Positions 23,040 through 31,573 of a stretch of 31,573 nt of DNA are shown piece by piece. Position 1 is the stretch's first letter. The number at the start of each line of letters is the position of its first letter. Where the stretch lies: positions 1-31,573 of the forward strand of contig CAZMRW010000051.1 of the NCBI GenBank assembly GCA_964568805.1, in the 5' to 3' direction. The translations under genes were made by a program, and so were the position numbers. The DNA comes from CAZMRW01 sp964568805 (GTDB lineage: Bacteria > Pseudomonadota > Gammaproteobacteria > Methylococcales > Methylomonadaceae). The notes under the pieces were generated by a model, which saw only the letters and a list, made by a program, of their open reading frames with translations, did not search any database and was not told where the DNA came from.

Positions 23040-24677
23040 TCATTTGCGATATTTCCGGTAATAATGGATCAAGGTATTTGTTGAATCGTCATGGTGCAGC
23101 TCAGGCTCTTCCTGGCATTCAAGCTCCGGAATAATACGCTGCGCCAAGGCCTTGCCCAGTTCGACGCCCCATTGATCGAACGGATTGATATTCCAAATGG
23201 CCCCTTGCGTGAACACGCTGTGTTCATAAAGCGCCACAAGCTTGCCGAGGGATTCGGGAGTAAGGCGCTGGACGAGAATCGTGTTCGACGGCCGATTGCC
23301 TTCAAAAATTCGATGCGGAATCAGCCAGTCGGGGATGCCTTCCATTTTGACCTGTTCAGGCGTCTTACCAAACGCCAACGCTTCGGACTGGGCAAAAGCA
23401 TTCGCCAGTAGCAGGTCATGATGATGACCGATCGGATTAAGCGCCTGATCGAAGGCGATAAAGTCGCAGGGGATTAGCCGGGTTCCTTGATGAATCAGCT
23501 GGTAAAAGGAGTGCTGTCCGTTGGTTCCCGGCTCTCCCCAGTAGACCGGCCCGGTATCGTAATCGACCCGAGTACCGTTCACCGTCACCCGCTTGCCGTT
23601 GCTTTCCATCGTCAACTGCTGCAGATAGGCCGGAAAGCGTTTCAAATATTGTTCATAAGGCAATACGGCCAGGGTCTGTGCACCGAAAAAATTGTTGTAC
23701 CAGACGGTTAAAAGCCCCATCAGCACCGGCAGATTATGCTCGAACGGAGCGGTGCGGAAATGCTCATCCATTTGCTGAAAGCCACGCAGCATGGCGCGAA
23801 AGTTATCCGGACCGATCGCCAGCATCGTCGACAATCCGATTGCCGAATCCATCGAATAACGCCCGCCGACCCAGTCCCAGAAGCCGAACATGTGCTCGGT
23901 ATTGATCCCGAACTTGGCGACTTCCGCCGTATTGGTCGAGACTGCAACAAAATGTTTTGCGACGGCTCGGCTATCGTTCCCGAAACCGGCGAGCAACCAG
24001 TCGCGCGCCGAAAGGGCATTCGTCATCGTCTCCAGTGTCGTGAAGGTTTTCGACGACACGATAAACAGGGTTTCGGCGGGATCGAGGTCGATGACAGCCT
24101 CGACCAGGTCGGTCGCATCGATATTGGAGACAAAGCGGAAACTCAGGGTGCGGTCGCTGTAATATTTGAGCGCTTCGTAGGCCATCACCGGTCCCAGGTC
24201 GGAACCGCCGATGCCGATATTGACGATGTTGCGAATTTGCTTGCCGCTAAAACCCTGCCATGCACCGCTGCGCACTTGTTCGCAGAAGCCGGACATCTTG
24301 TCGAGCACGGCGTGCACGTCGGGCACGACATTTTTGCTGTCAACCAGTATGGTTGCTTCTTTCGGCGCTCGCAAAGCAATATGCAGGGCCGCCCTGCCCT
24401 CGGTCGTATTGACTTTTTCGCCCTGGAACATCGCTTCGATACGCTCGCGAAGGTGGCACTCTTCGGCGAGTTGAAGCATAAGCCCCAGTGTTTCATCCGT
24501 GATGCGATTCTTCGAGTAATCCAGATAAATACCGACGGCTTCAGCAATCAAGCGCTCTCCGCGATGGAGATCGTCGCGAAAAAGATCACGCAGATGCAAG
24601 TCCTGAATATCGTGGTAATGGGCTTGTAAGGCTTTCCATGCAGGAAGTGATGTAATAGTTTGAACCTCTATTGTCAT
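23040..24677 (-). CDS. pgi: Glucose-6-phosphate isomerase
   Basis: The product is 545 residues, standard for bacterial Pgi (about 549). It interconverts glucose-6-phosphate and fructose-6-phosphate in the cytoplasm. Motifs are GRAALHIALRAP, IVNIGIGGSDLGP (phosphosugar-binding), FIVSSKTFTTLETM, FWDWVGGRYSMDSAIG (signature with catalytic Arg), MESNGKR, then EPGTNGQHSFYQLIHQG (catalytic Glu and His), and QGAIWNINPFDQWGVELGK (C-terminal signature and Lys). All expected active-site residues are present. A GAAGAGAAAG ribosome site precedes the ATG. It appears monocistronic, with a DUF2252 relic directly behind it and the divergent isomerase gene in front. Confidence 0.97.
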   Translation of the reverse strand: MTIEVQTITSLPAWKALQAHYHDIQDLHLRDLFRDDLHRGERLIAEAVGIYLDYSKNRITDETLGLMLQLAEECHLRERIEAMFQGEKVNTTEGRAALHIALRAPKEATILVDSKNVVPDVHAVLDKMSGFCEQVRSGAWQGFSGKQIRNIVNIGIGGSDLGPVMAYEALKYYSDRTLSFRFVSNIDATDLVEAVIDLDPAETLFIVSSKTFTTLETMTNALSARDWLLAGFGNDSRAVAKHFVAVSTNTAEVAKFGINTEHMFGFWDWVGGRYSMDSAIGLSTMLAIGPDNFRAMLRGFQQMDEHFRTAPFEHNLPVLMGLLTVWYNNFFGAQTLAVLPYEQYLKRFPAYLQQLTMESNGKRVTVNGTRVDYDTGPVYWGEPGTNGQHSFYQLIHQGTRLIPCDFIAFDQALNPIGHHHDLLLANAFAQSEALAFGKTPEQVKMEGIPDWLIPHRIFEGNRPSNTILVQRLTPESLGKLVALYEHSVFTQGAIWNINPFDQWGVELGKALAQRIIPELECQEEPELHHDDSTNTLIHYYRKYRK

Positions 24678-24908
24678 AGCTTTCTCTTCATTTTATTTCT
24701 ACTATTCTCGGCAGTTCTTGATGCCTGCGACTGGTCGTTCATCCTGTGAAAAACCACAAAAAAACGCCGAAGCTTCGTAAATCGGATCAAATAATATGCT
24801 TGATCAGCCCTTTCCAGCAAACTATCAGCGAAAATAAAAAAAATCACTGTTCTAATTAACGACCGAATTATATAGTTTGCCTAATCAAAACATCAGCAGG
24901 TAAACATC

Positions 24909-27302
24909 ATGAAACCCCCAATACTGCTTATTTTTCTAATTATTACCGGCTGTGCATCCATTATTTATCAGGCTGAAGATTTTGAAAGCCTGTACGGCCC
25001 TTCCGCACCCAAACAGCGGCTGTTGACCCAAGAAGAAGTGATACTGAGTCAGCAACAGAATAAAGTCTCATTTCATCAGGACGTCAAACCCATCCTGGAT
25101 TCGCGCTGCGTAGTTTGCCACGGCTGTTATGATGCTCCCTGCCAGTTAAAGCTCGGGTCTATCGATGGAATTGACCGGGGCGCCACCAAGCAGATGGTCT
25201 ATGATTCCATCCGATTAAAAGCAGCCGTTCCTACCCGGCTTTTTATCGATGCGACCGATACTGCGGGCTGGAGACAGAAAGACTTTTATCCGGTTTTAAA
25301 TGAACGCACGGATTCAAAAGCCGCCAATCTGGACAATTCGGTTCTGGCCAGATTGATTCAACTAAAACGCCTGAATCCGCAGCCGATATCGGGAAAACTG
25401 GATAAGGATTATGATCTCGAATCCAGCCGAGACTTGCAATGCCCAACAATAAAAGAATTCCCAAAATACCAGCACCAGCATTCCCAATGGGGCATGCCTT
25501 ACGCGATGCCCGGACTGTCTCAGAAAGAAGAAGACACCCTGATGAAATGGCTGCAGGAGGGTGCAAAAGCCGAACCGGTGCCGCCAATATCGAGTGAGAC
25601 TTTAGCGGCGATCGCAAAATGGGAGCGTTATTTCAATGGTTCCAGCATCAAACAGCAACTCGTTTTCCGCTACATTTATGAACACCTGTTCATCGGGCAT
25701 CTTCATTTCAAGGGGCATCCCGAGCATGAGTTCTATAGCTTGGTGCGCTCGAGAACGGCCCCCGGCCAGCCCATCGAAGAAATCAATACGGTACGGCCTT
25801 ATGACAACCCGGGCACGGATGCTTTTTATTATCGTTTACGGCCTGTTACCGAGACGATTATTGACAAGATTCATTTTGTCTACGAATTAAGCGACCAGAA
25901 GATGCGTCGCTATGATGAGCTGTTCTTCAAGCCGGATTATCAGGTCACGGCATTACCCTCCTATCGACCCGAAGTGGCGGCGAATCCGTTCAAAACATTT
26001 ATTGAACTGCCCCTGGTTTCCAAATATCGATTCCTGCTCGATGATGCCGAATATTTTGTGACCGGATTCATCAAGGGCCCGGTATGCCGCGGAGAAATTG
26101 CCACCGAGAGCATCAGGGATCAGTTCTGGGTTGTTTTTACCCAGCCAGGCAAAATTTATCCAAAAAAAGTGGCCAAGGCTTTAGCTGAAAACAACCAGCT
26201 TCTGGGCTTGCCCGGAGAAGAAGGGGATCAAATCGGCCTGTTCGGATGGACTAAATTTGATGACTTCGGCAGGCAATATCTCAAAAAGAAAGATGAGTTT
26301 ATTAATCTGATTCTACCTAAAGATCAAGGGCTTGGTCTGGCCAACATCTGGGACGGGGATGGTGACAATCAAAATGCGGCGCTGACCATTTTCAGGCACT
26401 TCGACAGCGCTACCGTGACCAAAGGCCTTATTGGCGATACCCCGTTAACGGCGTGGGTGATTGATTATCCGATTTTTGAACGGCTGCATTATTTACTGGT
26501 GGCCGGTTTTAACGTGTATGGTACGGCAGGGCATCAGATCGCAAGCCGGACCTATATGGACATTTTGCGCCAGGATGGGGAAGACAATTTCTTGCGTTTC
26601 ATGCCCGCGATGCAGCGGCAGGCGATCTATGACAGCTGGTATATGGGCTTCAAGGGTCTTCGAACGGCTGATGCCTTATTCAACATCGGCCATGAAACCC
26701 AGGTCAAATTCAAAACCACGGAATATAAAAAGGAATTTTTCGATCAGGTCAGGCAGAGATTGGGCAAGGCGGCCGGCATAGCGGACAGCATAAACCGGTG
26801 TGAACAAGAGGCCTGCGTCAGAGCCGATACAACGCCCGTTCAGCGGCAAGTCGATGATGAGATGCGCAAACTCGCAAAGTTAAAGGGCTTGGAATTGGGC
26901 GCTCTACCGGAAATGTCCCTGCTCCGGGTCAAAACAGGCGATCCCGACGGAGACCTGGTCTATTCCTTACTCATCGATAAAGCGTACAGCAATATTTCGA
27001 AAATGGTATCCATGGGCTCCCGAAGGCTGCCAGAAAACGACAGGATTACGATCGTTCCCGGTTTTATCGGCAGTTATCCGAACTTTTTCTTTAGCGTGGA
27101 TAAAAACGGGCTGGGCGAGTTCATTAACAAAATTCAAAGCGCCAGGACCGAAACCGATCTGGAACCGGTCTACAGTCAATTCGGCATACGCCGAACCAAT
27201 CCCGAAATCTGGCAACAGGCCGATTGGTTTAATGAACAGCATAAAAAATACAGAGGTATGCAGGCGGGGCTGCTCGATTTGAGCCGTTATGAAAATCTCT
27301 AG
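24909..27302 (+). CDS. cti: Haem-containing fatty acid cis/trans isomerase
   Basis: The product is 797 residues. The N-terminus MKPPILLIFLIITGC is a short signal with a lipobox-like Cys15, so it may be a lipoprotein. Known Cti proteins are periplasmic. A c-type haem site C67-VV-CH (70-71) sits in the family block SRCVVCHGCYDAPCQLKL. Family segments RGATKQMVYD, PTRLFIDATDTAGWRQKDFYPVLNER, LNPQPISGKLD and HLHFKGHPEHEFYSLVRSRT follow. The enzyme converts cis-unsaturated membrane phospholipid acyl chains to trans, stiffening the membrane under solvent or heat stress. The CTI domain spans nearly the whole protein. CAGGTAA precedes the ATG. It is divergent from pgi and apparently expressed alone. 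The length is close to Pseudomonas Cti. Confidence 0.93.
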   Translation: MKPPILLIFLIITGCASIIYQAEDFESLYGPSAPKQRLLTQEEVILSQQQNKVSFHQDVKPILDSRCVVCHGCYDAPCQLKLGSIDGIDRGATKQMVYDSIRLKAAVPTRLFIDATDTAGWRQKDFYPVLNERTDSKAANLDNSVLARLIQLKRLNPQPISGKLDKDYDLESSRDLQCPTIKEFPKYQHQHSQWGMPYAMPGLSQKEEDTLMKWLQEGAKAEPVPPISSETLAAIAKWERYFNGSSIKQQLVFRYIYEHLFIGHLHFKGHPEHEFYSLVRSRTAPGQPIEEINTVRPYDNPGTDAFYYRLRPVTETIIDKIHFVYELSDQKMRRYDELFFKPDYQVTALPSYRPEVAANPFKTFIELPLVSKYRFLLDDAEYFVTGFIKGPVCRGEIATESIRDQFWVVFTQPGKIYPKKVAKALAENNQLLGLPGEEGDQIGLFGWTKFDDFGRQYLKKKDEFINLILPKDQGLGLANIWDGDGDNQNAALTIFRHFDSATVTKGLIGDTPLTAWVIDYPIFERLHYLLVAGFNVYGTAGHQIASRTYMDILRQDGEDNFLRFMPAMQRQAIYDSWYMGFKGLRTADALFNIGHETQVKFKTTEYKKEFFDQVRQRLGKAAGIADSINRCEQEACVRADTTPVQRQVDDEMRKLAKLKGLELGALPEMSLLRVKTGDPDGDLVYSLLIDKAYSNISKMVSMGSRRLPENDRITIVPGFIGSYPNFFFSVDKNGLGEFINKIQSARTETDLEPVYSQFGIRRTNPEIWQQADWFNEQHKKYRGMQAGLLDLSRYENL

Positions 27303-27387
27303 CCCGAAAGAAGTGTAAATTTTCGCTTACGCTAACGATAGGAAAGCATAGATAAATGGCACATAGTGTCAAATTGAAGGCATCGTC

Positions 27388-27699
27388 GTGAATGAAACAA
27401 AGATCTACCATACGTTTAAAGAGTTTTATCCGTTTTACCTCAGTGAACACTCCAACCGGGTTTCCCGCCGGTTGCACTTCGCCGGCACATCCATAGCCCT
27501 GGTGTTGCTCATCACCGCTTTCGTTACTTCGATGTGGTGGCCGCTTGCGTTAGCCCTTATACAGGGCTACGCCTTCGCCTGGGCCGGGCATTTCTTCTTT
27601 GAGCATAACAAGCCTGCCACCTTCTCGTATCCATGGCTCAGCTTTCTCGGGGACTGGCGCATGTGGTGGGACATGCTGACCGGCAAGATTCGATTCTAA
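27388..27699 (+). CDS. DUF962/Mpo1-like membrane protein
   Basis: The product is 103 residues. It starts at GTG 27388 with GAAGG 7 nt upstream. An N-terminal soluble segment with YPFYLSEHSNRVSRRLHFAGT is followed by two adjacent hydrophobic helices (about 33-68). Then comes WAGHFFFEHNKPATFSYPWLSFLGDWRMWWDML. The spaced histidines and H-x-x-GT, E-H-N-x-P and P-x-x-S-L-x-GD motifs define the DUF962 family. That family includes yeast Mpo1, an iron-dependent dioxygenase that alpha-oxidises 2-hydroxy fatty acids. A lipid role in the inner membrane is plausible next to the cis/trans isomerase, but the exact bacterial function is unproven. Confidence 0.85.
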   Translation: MNETKIYHTFKEFYPFYLSEHSNRVSRRLHFAGTSIALVLLITAFVTSMWWPLALALIQGYAFAWAGHFFFEHNKPATFSYPWLSFLGDWRMWWDMLTGKIRF

Positions 27700-27865
27700 T
27701 GCGGCCGACAGTTTCTGATGGCGTTCTCCGGCGCATTTCAATGACCCGTTCGACCATCAGACCGGATTTGTGTTTGATTTCGGCCCCGATGCGTTTGTTA
27801 AGTTCTTGACTGCATCTATCGAGTGAACCATTTTCCAGCCGCCCCCATGATTTGGTTTCGCCGCC

Positions 27866-27894
27866 TTGAATAATGTCACTGGCATCCCTAGTAT
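27866..27894 (+). promoter_or_regulatory. Candidate sigma70 promoter of the haemoglobin gene
   Basis: TTGAAT (27866-27871) and TAGTAT (27889-27894) are separated by 17 nt and lie 34 nt before the truncated haemoglobin ATG. Both hexamers deviate from consensus, so this is a candidate only. Confidence 0.45.
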
Positions 27895-27928
27895 AAACAT
27901 TAATCCAACCTAAAAAGAGCAATTAGCA

Positions 27929-28321
27929 ATGACAACCATCACGCCTTACGGGGTCATCGGCGGCGAACAGGCCATCCTCAGTTTGGTCGACCGGTTTTAC
28001 TTCTATATGGATATCCTTCCCGAGGCTCAAGGCATACGCGCCATTCACCAGCCCAGTCTGGCCTCCGCCAAGGACAAGCTGTTCAAGTTTCTGTCCGGCT
28101 GGCTGGGCGGCCCCAATTTGTTCATCGAAGAATTCGGTCATCCGATGCTGCGCGCCCGTCATTTACGGTTCGCAATCGGCGAATCGGAGCGCGACCAGTG
28201 GATGCTCTGCATGAATAAAGCACTGGCGGAAACGACCATGGATCCGTTGCTGAAAACCAATATCCAGAATGCATTGCAACATCTGGCAACGCATATGATT
28301 AATCAGGAGCCGGATCAATAG
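27929..28321 (+). CDS. Group II truncated haemoglobin
   Basis: The product is 130 residues, typical for the trHbO class. FY at 23-24 gives the B10 tyrosine. FGHPMLRARHLRFAIGESERDQWMLCM contains the proximal His78 (F8) and Trp91 (G8), the tryptophan that distinguishes group II. It binds haem and O2 or NO in the cytoplasm and is usually linked to redox or nitrosative stress or O2 handling. It is preceded by its own promoter candidate. It converges with polX, so it is probably monocistronic. Confidence 0.92.
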   Translation: MTTITPYGVIGGEQAILSLVDRFYFYMDILPEAQGIRAIHQPSLASAKDKLFKFLSGWLGGPNLFIEEFGHPMLRARHLRFAIGESERDQWMLCMNKALAETTMDPLLKTNIQNALQHLATHMINQEPDQ

Positions 28322-28374
28322 TCTGCGGCGGCATGATGAACAGACGGTGCGTTTTCTGCCGGCACTGACCTGTC

Positions 28375-28412
28375 AAAAAAAACCGGGCAAGTCCAGGCAC
28401 TGATTTCTTGCC
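28375..28412 (-). terminator. Intrinsic terminator of polX
   Basis: On the minus strand GGCAAG (28407-28412) pairs perfectly with CTTGCC (28386-28391) around a 15-nt loop. CGG and a run of eight T (28375-28382) follow. It begins 26 nt after the polX stop. Confidence 0.7.
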
Positions 28413-28437
28413 AACCTGTGAGCGCTAAAGACAGCGT

Positions 28438-30162
28438 CTACATCGTTTTTTTAAGTAATCTGCGCAGTTCCTTCAACGGCCGAGTATTCAGCACATCTCC
28501 CTTTTCCAGCCACCCGCGCCTGGCCTGGCCGATGCCGTATTTGAGATTGGCCAGGTCGACGGTGCTGTGAGCGTCGCTGTTGATGCTCACCAGTACTCCC
28601 GCCTCTTTGGCCATTCGGCAGTGAGTGTCCAGCAGGTCGAGGCGTTCAGGGTGTGCGTTGAGTTCGAGATAACATCCGCGTTCGCTGGCCTGGTGGATAA
28701 TTCTTGCCATATCCACATCGTAGGGTTCGCGTTCTTCCAGGAGTCTTCCCGTAGGATGCGCCAGCAGGGTGAAATAAACATGGTCCATGGCCTTGAGGAT
28801 ACGCGTGGTCTGTTGGGCTCGGGAAAGATGGAATTTGCTGTGTACGGCGCCGATGACCAAATCCAGCTTCGCCAGAATAGTATCCGGCAGGTCGAGGCTG
28901 CCGTCTTCCAGGATATCTACCTCGATGCCTTTGAGCACGGTAATGCCGTTGAGCCGTTCGTTGAGGCGGTCGATTTCATCCAGTTGTTGTAAGAGTCGTT
29001 CCTCATCCAGGCCGTGGGCTACGGTGAGGCGCTTGGAGTGTTCGGTGATGGCGATGTAGCTGAGCCCGATTTGTTTCGCCGCCAGGGCCATCTCTTCCAG
29101 GGTATTGTGGCCGTCGGTGGCCTTGGTATGCGCATGCAGGTCGCCAGCCAGATCCTCAAGTTCCACCAGAACAGGCAGCCGGCCGGCTTCGGCGGCCTCG
29201 ATCTCGCCGCTGTTTTCGCGCAGTTCCGGCGGAATATAGGGCAGTCCGACGGCCTGATAGACCGATTCTTCGGTCTGGCCTGCGATGGCGCTTTCGCCCT
29301 GGAAGACGCCGTATTCGTTGATCTTGAGGTCGCGTTGCTGTCCGCGGCGGCGGATCGCGATATTGTGCTGCTTGGACCCGGTGAAGTAGTGTAAGGCGGC
29401 GCCGAAGCTTTCCGGCTTGACCACGCGCAGGTCCACCTGCAGGCCGCCCTGCAGGATCACGGTGGATCGTGTGCTTCCCTCGGAGAGGACATCCTGCACC
29501 TCGTCGTAGCGGGTAAAGCGCGCCACAACCGGTTTCGGCCTGTTTGTAGTGACGAGGATATCCAGGTCTCCCACCGTTTCCTTGCAGCGGCGATAACTGC
29601 CGGCAATAACGATGTCCTCGATCTCTTCCGATTCTCGCAAATAAGTTACCAGAGACTGGGCGTATTGCGCTGCGACCGCCCGCTTGAAACGCCGCTCTTG
29701 CCGGGCATGGACCTGCAGCATGTCCAGGATATTCTGTTCTGTCTTCTCGCCGAATCCGCGCAAATGGCGCAGGCGGCCATCCTTTATTGCTCGCAGCAAT
29801 TGCTGCGGTGTCTGCACATCCAGTTCATGATAGAGGATGGCGACCCGCTTGGGCCCTAAACCCGGGATATGCAACAGATCCACCAGTCCCTTGCCGCTCT
29901 CCTTGCGTAGCTTTTCCAGGGCCTGACACTTGCCGGTGCGGACGATTTCCGCGATCTTCTCCGCCAGCGCCTCGCCGATTCCCGGCAATTGGTCCAGGTT
30001 GTAGCCTTTCCGGAGCAGATCGCCTATCTCCTCGCCCAGTCCCTGCACGGTGCGTGCGGCATTTCGATAGGCGCGGATGCGGAAGGGATTAGCCTGATCG
30101 ATTTCCAGCAGGTCGGCGATTTCCTCGAACACGACGGCGATATCGTTGTTGTGTATCGGCAT
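28438..30162 (-). CDS. polX: DNA polymerase X with PHP exonuclease domain
   Basis: The product is 574 residues, matching bacterial PolX. The N-terminal 8-kDa-like domain carries helix-hairpin-helix motifs LPGIGEALAEKI (about 58-70) and IPGLGPKRVAIL (about 98-110). The nucleotidyltransferase palm has GSYRRCKETVGDLDILV with the two metal-binding aspartates and a third in VDLRVV. The C-terminal PHP domain (about 340-574) has DLHAHTKATDG, ITEHS, EVDIL, IGAVHS, HPTGR and SINSDAHS, all metal ligands expected of an active 3'-5' exonuclease. It is a cytosolic gap-filling repair enzyme. It lies 66 nt downstream of the MFS gene on the same strand, and may be cotranscribed with it. Confidence 0.96.
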   Translation of the reverse strand: MPIHNNDIAVVFEEIADLLEIDQANPFRIRAYRNAARTVQGLGEEIGDLLRKGYNLDQLPGIGEALAEKIAEIVRTGKCQALEKLRKESGKGLVDLLHIPGLGPKRVAILYHELDVQTPQQLLRAIKDGRLRHLRGFGEKTEQNILDMLQVHARQERRFKRAVAAQYAQSLVTYLRESEEIEDIVIAGSYRRCKETVGDLDILVTTNRPKPVVARFTRYDEVQDVLSEGSTRSTVILQGGLQVDLRVVKPESFGAALHYFTGSKQHNIAIRRRGQQRDLKINEYGVFQGESAIAGQTEESVYQAVGLPYIPPELRENSGEIEAAEAGRLPVLVELEDLAGDLHAHTKATDGHNTLEEMALAAKQIGLSYIAITEHSKRLTVAHGLDEERLLQQLDEIDRLNERLNGITVLKGIEVDILEDGSLDLPDTILAKLDLVIGAVHSKFHLSRAQQTTRILKAMDHVYFTLLAHPTGRLLEEREPYDVDMARIIHQASERGCYLELNAHPERLDLLDTHCRMAKEAGVLVSINSDAHSTVDLANLKYGIGQARRGWLEKGDVLNTRPLKELRRLLKKTM

Positions 30163-30228
30163 AATGGTAAAAATTTTGTATTAACGTTAAACAATAATTA
30201 GACAACTCCGATAAATTTAGTGCCGGAA

Positions 30229-31446
30229 TTAAGACGCGTCAGCCAACGCTGGAATGATGCGGCGGAGTTTTAGGTACACCATTAAGTAAGTCAATACTCC
30301 CAACAACGCGAATGACGCGCACATCAAAAAGACATCACCGTAGCCCAAAGAAGCACTAAGCATGGATGCGGCGACGTTTGGACCGACGATTTGTCCCAAA
30401 CCTTGAGCGCACGGTATCAAAGAAGCAAACGAGCCCGAATGATCCGCATTGGCCACAAAAGCCATTTGATAAACGTCAACGAAAATCCATAAGAGATTGA
30501 ACGAGAGAATGCTGATGATCAGTTTGGGAGTGTCGATGCCTTGAGACAGGATTCCTACGGCTGTGGCCATGGCCAACAGTGCCACCAGCAAAGGACGCGC
30601 AAGCCCAAAGCGATTGCTTATTAAGGTGGCCAACAAACAACCCAGCACACTGGATAATGAGCCCCATACCAGCAATTTGCTGATGAGTTCGTCGGCTACC
30701 GCGGCATTACGGGCAGCCAGTTCAATATAAGTCCAATAGCCTCCGATATTGACGTACGTGAGAAATATTGCGAACAGACACAGCCAGGCGATGTAGGTAG
30801 GCACAAAACAGTGTACAGGGTGATGGCGACCATCGCTTTCCTCGACATCGAGTTCTACATCCAATCGTTTGTCGTCCATGTGGACGGGAATCCACCGCAA
30901 CGCTAAAAGCCCGATGCTAAACCCGCCGATAAATACATAATAAATGCCGTTCATCGATAACTGCGGCAAAACTTGAATTTCCAGCGCCTGGGAAAAGGCA
31001 AAAGCGAACAGCATCAGGTTGTAAGCACGAGCCGGTTTTGACGTAGCCCCTAGATTGGCCACTGCGACCGAGGTGTATATTCCGCTGCCGATGCCGGCCA
31101 GGATTCTTAAATAAAGCACCTGCTCGTAATGGGTGTAGAGCGTACACAGTGCATTGGCTACTATAGCCAAAGACGCACCGATTAAAACCAGCTTACGCCG
31201 ATTTGTGTTTGCCATGAAAAATGAAGCCAGCACCGCGCCCCCAGCCAATCCTCCCAGGTCCGCGCTCGCGACACGTCCCGCTTCAATCTCCGAAAAACCG
31301 AGCAATTGCACCCGAACAGCGCTGATAACAGGAATGGCGACCAAGACACCATATCCCACCAGGGTCATATACAGGGAAATTGAAATTGAGCGCCAACCAT
31401 CGTACGGGGTATAGACGTGCTTTATCGTCGAATGAATGGCTTTCAC
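30229..31446 (-). CDS. MFS transporter
   Basis: The product is 405 residues with about twelve hydrophobic segments. The first begins near residue 20 (SISLYMTLVGYGVLVAIPVIS). A cytoplasmic loop of about 30 charged residues lies mid-protein (DDKRLDVELDVEESDGRHHPV), dividing two six-helix halves. After helix 2 the sequence NTNRRKLVLIG is a degenerate form of the MFS signature. LRILAGIGSGIYTSV carries the helix 4 R-x-x-x-G-x-G pattern. The substrate is not recognisable; there is no regulator or enzyme beside it to hint at one. The ATG at 31446 was chosen as the first in frame, giving a short cytoplasmic N-terminus. Everything from 31447 to the window end looks non-coding and should hold its promoter. 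Confidence 0.85.
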   Translation of the reverse strand: MKAIHSTIKHVYTPYDGWRSISISLYMTLVGYGVLVAIPVISAVRVQLLGFSEIEAGRVASADLGGLAGGAVLASFFMANTNRRKLVLIGASLAIVANALCTLYTHYEQVLYLRILAGIGSGIYTSVAVANLGATSKPARAYNLMLFAFAFSQALEIQVLPQLSMNGIYYVFIGGFSIGLLALRWIPVHMDDKRLDVELDVEESDGRHHPVHCFVPTYIAWLCLFAIFLTYVNIGGYWTYIELAARNAAVADELISKLLVWGSLSSVLGCLLATLISNRFGLARPLLVALLAMATAVGILSQGIDTPKLIISILSFNLLWIFVDVYQMAFVANADHSGSFASLIPCAQGLGQIVGPNVAASMLSASLGYGDVFLMCASFALLGVLTYLMVYLKLRRIIPALADAS

Positions 31447-31573
31447 GGCATTTTTTGGTGTAGTGATAATTGGGATAAATTATCAGCACTTTCCTATACG
31501 CTCAAGCCTTATCGGGATTTAGGCACTGTAACAAAATAACTATGCCAAGTAAGATTTACGGTGAGATCGTATA

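Noticed and set aside
23736..24629. Long plus-strand frame opposite pgi
   Set aside because: The minus strand encodes complete Pgi with all active-site motifs; the antisense product has no recognisable domain.
27638..27922. 94-codon minus-strand frame over the DUF962 end and the following gap
   Set aside because: It runs antisense to the conserved C-terminus of the DUF962 gene and matches no family I know.

Overview
The window looks like chromosomal DNA of a gammaproteobacterium. The evidence is family content: an E. coli-ordered ssuEADCB core, a SfnR-type sigma54 activator, a haem-containing fatty acid cis/trans isomerase, a YdiK-type permease, Pgi and PolX. A methylotroph or Pseudomonas-like relative is plausible, but nothing here fixes the genus. 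There is no rRNA operon, CRISPR array, intact IS or integrase. Several decayed fragments sit between intact genes.

Left edge (1-1220): a graveyard. It holds a RecD-like helicase fragment, a degenerate tRNA-Thr(CGT) with an intact 3' half that may be an attachment-site scar, a pair of direct repeats, and an aminotransferase pseudogene. Just before an intact glutathione S-transferase gene (1219-1872) lies a consensus sigma54 promoter (1090-1105).

Sulfonate locus (2112-13485): a nine-gene minus-strand operon runs porin, ssuE, ssuA, ssuD, ssuC, ssuB, an AprA-like flavoprotein, a two-cluster ferredoxin and a HEAT-repeat protein. A second sigma54-type promoter (11367-11384) lies upstream of the porin. 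A stand-alone sigma54 activator resembling SfnR (12370-13485) is encoded divergently. The layout suggests sulfur-starvation control of sulfonate entry, desulfonation by SsuD with SsuE-made FMNH2, and an added APS-reductase-like redox module of unknown function. The GST at the far end of the operon may belong to the same regulon. A relic of another SsuB/TauB-like ATPase lies between the operon and the activator.

Signalling cassette (14346-18915): a PAS-PAS histidine kinase with a phytochrome-type transmitter, a single-domain response regulator, and an 887-residue receiver-PAS-PAS-GGDEF-EAL protein. The GGDEF site is intact and the EAL metal site is damaged, so a regulated diguanylate cyclase is expected. 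The 860 bases before it hold a possible phage-gene relic and a structured element ending in a terminator.

Right half (18977-31446): mostly housekeeping and envelope genes. These are a YdiK-like permease, a DUF4105-type periplasmic protein with a small lipoprotein, Pgi, the cis/trans isomerase, a DUF962/Mpo1-like membrane protein, a group II truncated haemoglobin, PolX and an MFS transporter. A short DUF2252 C-terminal relic follows pgi.
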